From Acidobacteriaceae bacterium (GTDB lineage: Bacteria > Acidobacteriota > Terriglobia > Terriglobales > Acidobacteriaceae), in NCBI GenBank assembly GCA_030838305.1, contig JAUTWY010000120.1, positions 1 through 6,630 on the forward strand: a stretch of 6,630 nucleotides of DNA. Direction: 5' to 3'. A program made the translations under genes and the position numbers. This document shows, piece after piece, positions 6,267 to 6,630 of the stretch; within the stretch, counting starts at the first letter, position 1, and the number at the start of each line of letters is the position of its first letter. Below the pieces are notes generated by a model that was not told the origin of the DNA, ran no database searches, and saw nothing but the letters and a program-made list of their open reading frames with translations.

Positions 6267-6630
6267 CTACCAAATAACCTTCAATCCAAGTTGGATTTGA
6301 CGGGAGGTGGTGGAGGTTTGGTTCAAGGCCGTGGGCAAGCTGCTGCCGTCGAAGTCAACCACCGAATTGTTCTGTCCGAAGGTATTCAGGAAACCTGGCG
6401 ACAGAAAATTCGTATGGTTCAGGATGTTGAAGAACTCGGCACGGAACTGCAGGTTGAACGTCTCCGATATGGCTGGAATGCGTGTGTTCTTGAAAATGGA
6501 AAAGTCCACCGTTACCAACTTTGGGCCGTAGAAACGGTTACGGCCGCTGTTGCCCAGAACGTTTGAGCAGTACTGCATGCCGCCCGGCGCCGTCTGAGGG
6601 AAGTTCGGAAAAGAATTCGGCGCACAACCA
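6267..6630 (-). CDS. TonB-dependent receptor, Oar-like, C-terminal part (5' end outside window)
   Basis: The frame is open from the right edge (first whole codon at 6629) to a stop at 6269-6267, giving the last 120 residues of an outer-membrane receptor. The segment has the usual Acidobacteriota receptor ending: a GNSGRNRFYGPKLVTVDFS block, then FKNTRIP, SETFNLQFRAEFFNILNHTNF, and a last strand RQIQLGLKVIW with the terminal aromatic residue used by the BAM assembly machinery. Nothing in this part suggests decay. The receptor cannot be the missing end of the fragment at 3631-4751 without a further rearrangement, because on the minus strand this C-terminal part comes before that N-terminal part with a complete MFS gene between. 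It lies 81 bases upstream of the MFS start, with a hairpin in the gap. The ligand is unknown. Confidence 0.9.
   Translation of the reverse strand, partial: GCAPNSFPNFPQTAPGGMQYCSNVLGNSGRNRFYGPKLVTVDFSIFKNTRIPAISETFNLQFRAEFFNILNHTNFLSPGFLNTFGQNNSVVDFDGSSLPTALNQTSTTSRQIQLGLKVIW

Noticed and set aside
3631..6630. MFS gene inserted into a single TonB-receptor gene, splitting it
   Set aside because: On the minus strand the C-terminal receptor part precedes the MFS gene and the N-terminal part follows it, the reverse of what an insertion would give; these are two separate receptors.

Overview
The window looks like chromosomal DNA from an Acidobacteriota-type soil bacterium. The basis is the pair of Oar-like TonB-dependent receptors (signal peptide, carboxypeptidase-regulatory-like domain, plug, C-terminus with a NILNHTNF block and terminal W), which this phylum carries in large numbers, together with the moderately high GC and the Tat-tagged metabolic enzyme. 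The phylum is inferred from gene style, not from a marker gene. I see no rRNA, tRNA, CRISPR array, transposase or integrase.

Layout: (1) 1-786, minus strand: the N-terminal 262 residues of an MmgE/PrpD-family protein with a Tat-type signal sequence, running off the left edge. (2) 787-1125: a divergent intergenic region with one operator-like dyad. (3) 1126-3248, plus strand: a two-component pair, an OmpR/PhoB-type response regulator and a sensor histidine kinase, coupled by an ATGA overlap. (4) 3300-3630, plus strand: the first 110 codons of a CitA/TcuC-like MFS symporter, cut off abruptly. (5) 3631-4751, minus strand: the first ~373 codons of a TonB-dependent receptor, with two single-base frameshifts, cut off at the same junction. 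(6) 4839-6185, minus strand: a complete CitA/TcuC-like MFS symporter, about 87% identical to the truncated copy over 84 aligned residues. (7) 6267-6630, minus strand: the C-terminal 120 residues of another TonB-dependent receptor, entering from the right edge. A GC-rich hairpin lies between (7) and (6).

The main observation is the junction at about 3628-3631, where two oppositely oriented truncated genes meet within about three shared bases. The minus-strand order is receptor-transporter-receptor, and the plus-strand transporter fragment sits directly behind the two-component genes. The simplest reading is a former co-directional array (regulator, kinase, MFS, receptor, MFS, receptor) made by duplication of an MFS-receptor module and then broken by an inversion with ends inside one MFS and one receptor gene. 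A deletion-plus-inversion or an assembly chimera is also possible.

Functionally, an outer-membrane receptor, a tricarboxylate/H+ symporter and a two-component sensor could together sense and import a carboxylate or its metal complex; the neighbouring PrpD-family gene acts on that general class of compounds. This is inference from family membership and gene order. I do not see a clearly new biological system; the interest is mainly in genome rearrangement and in the exported PrpD-like protein.
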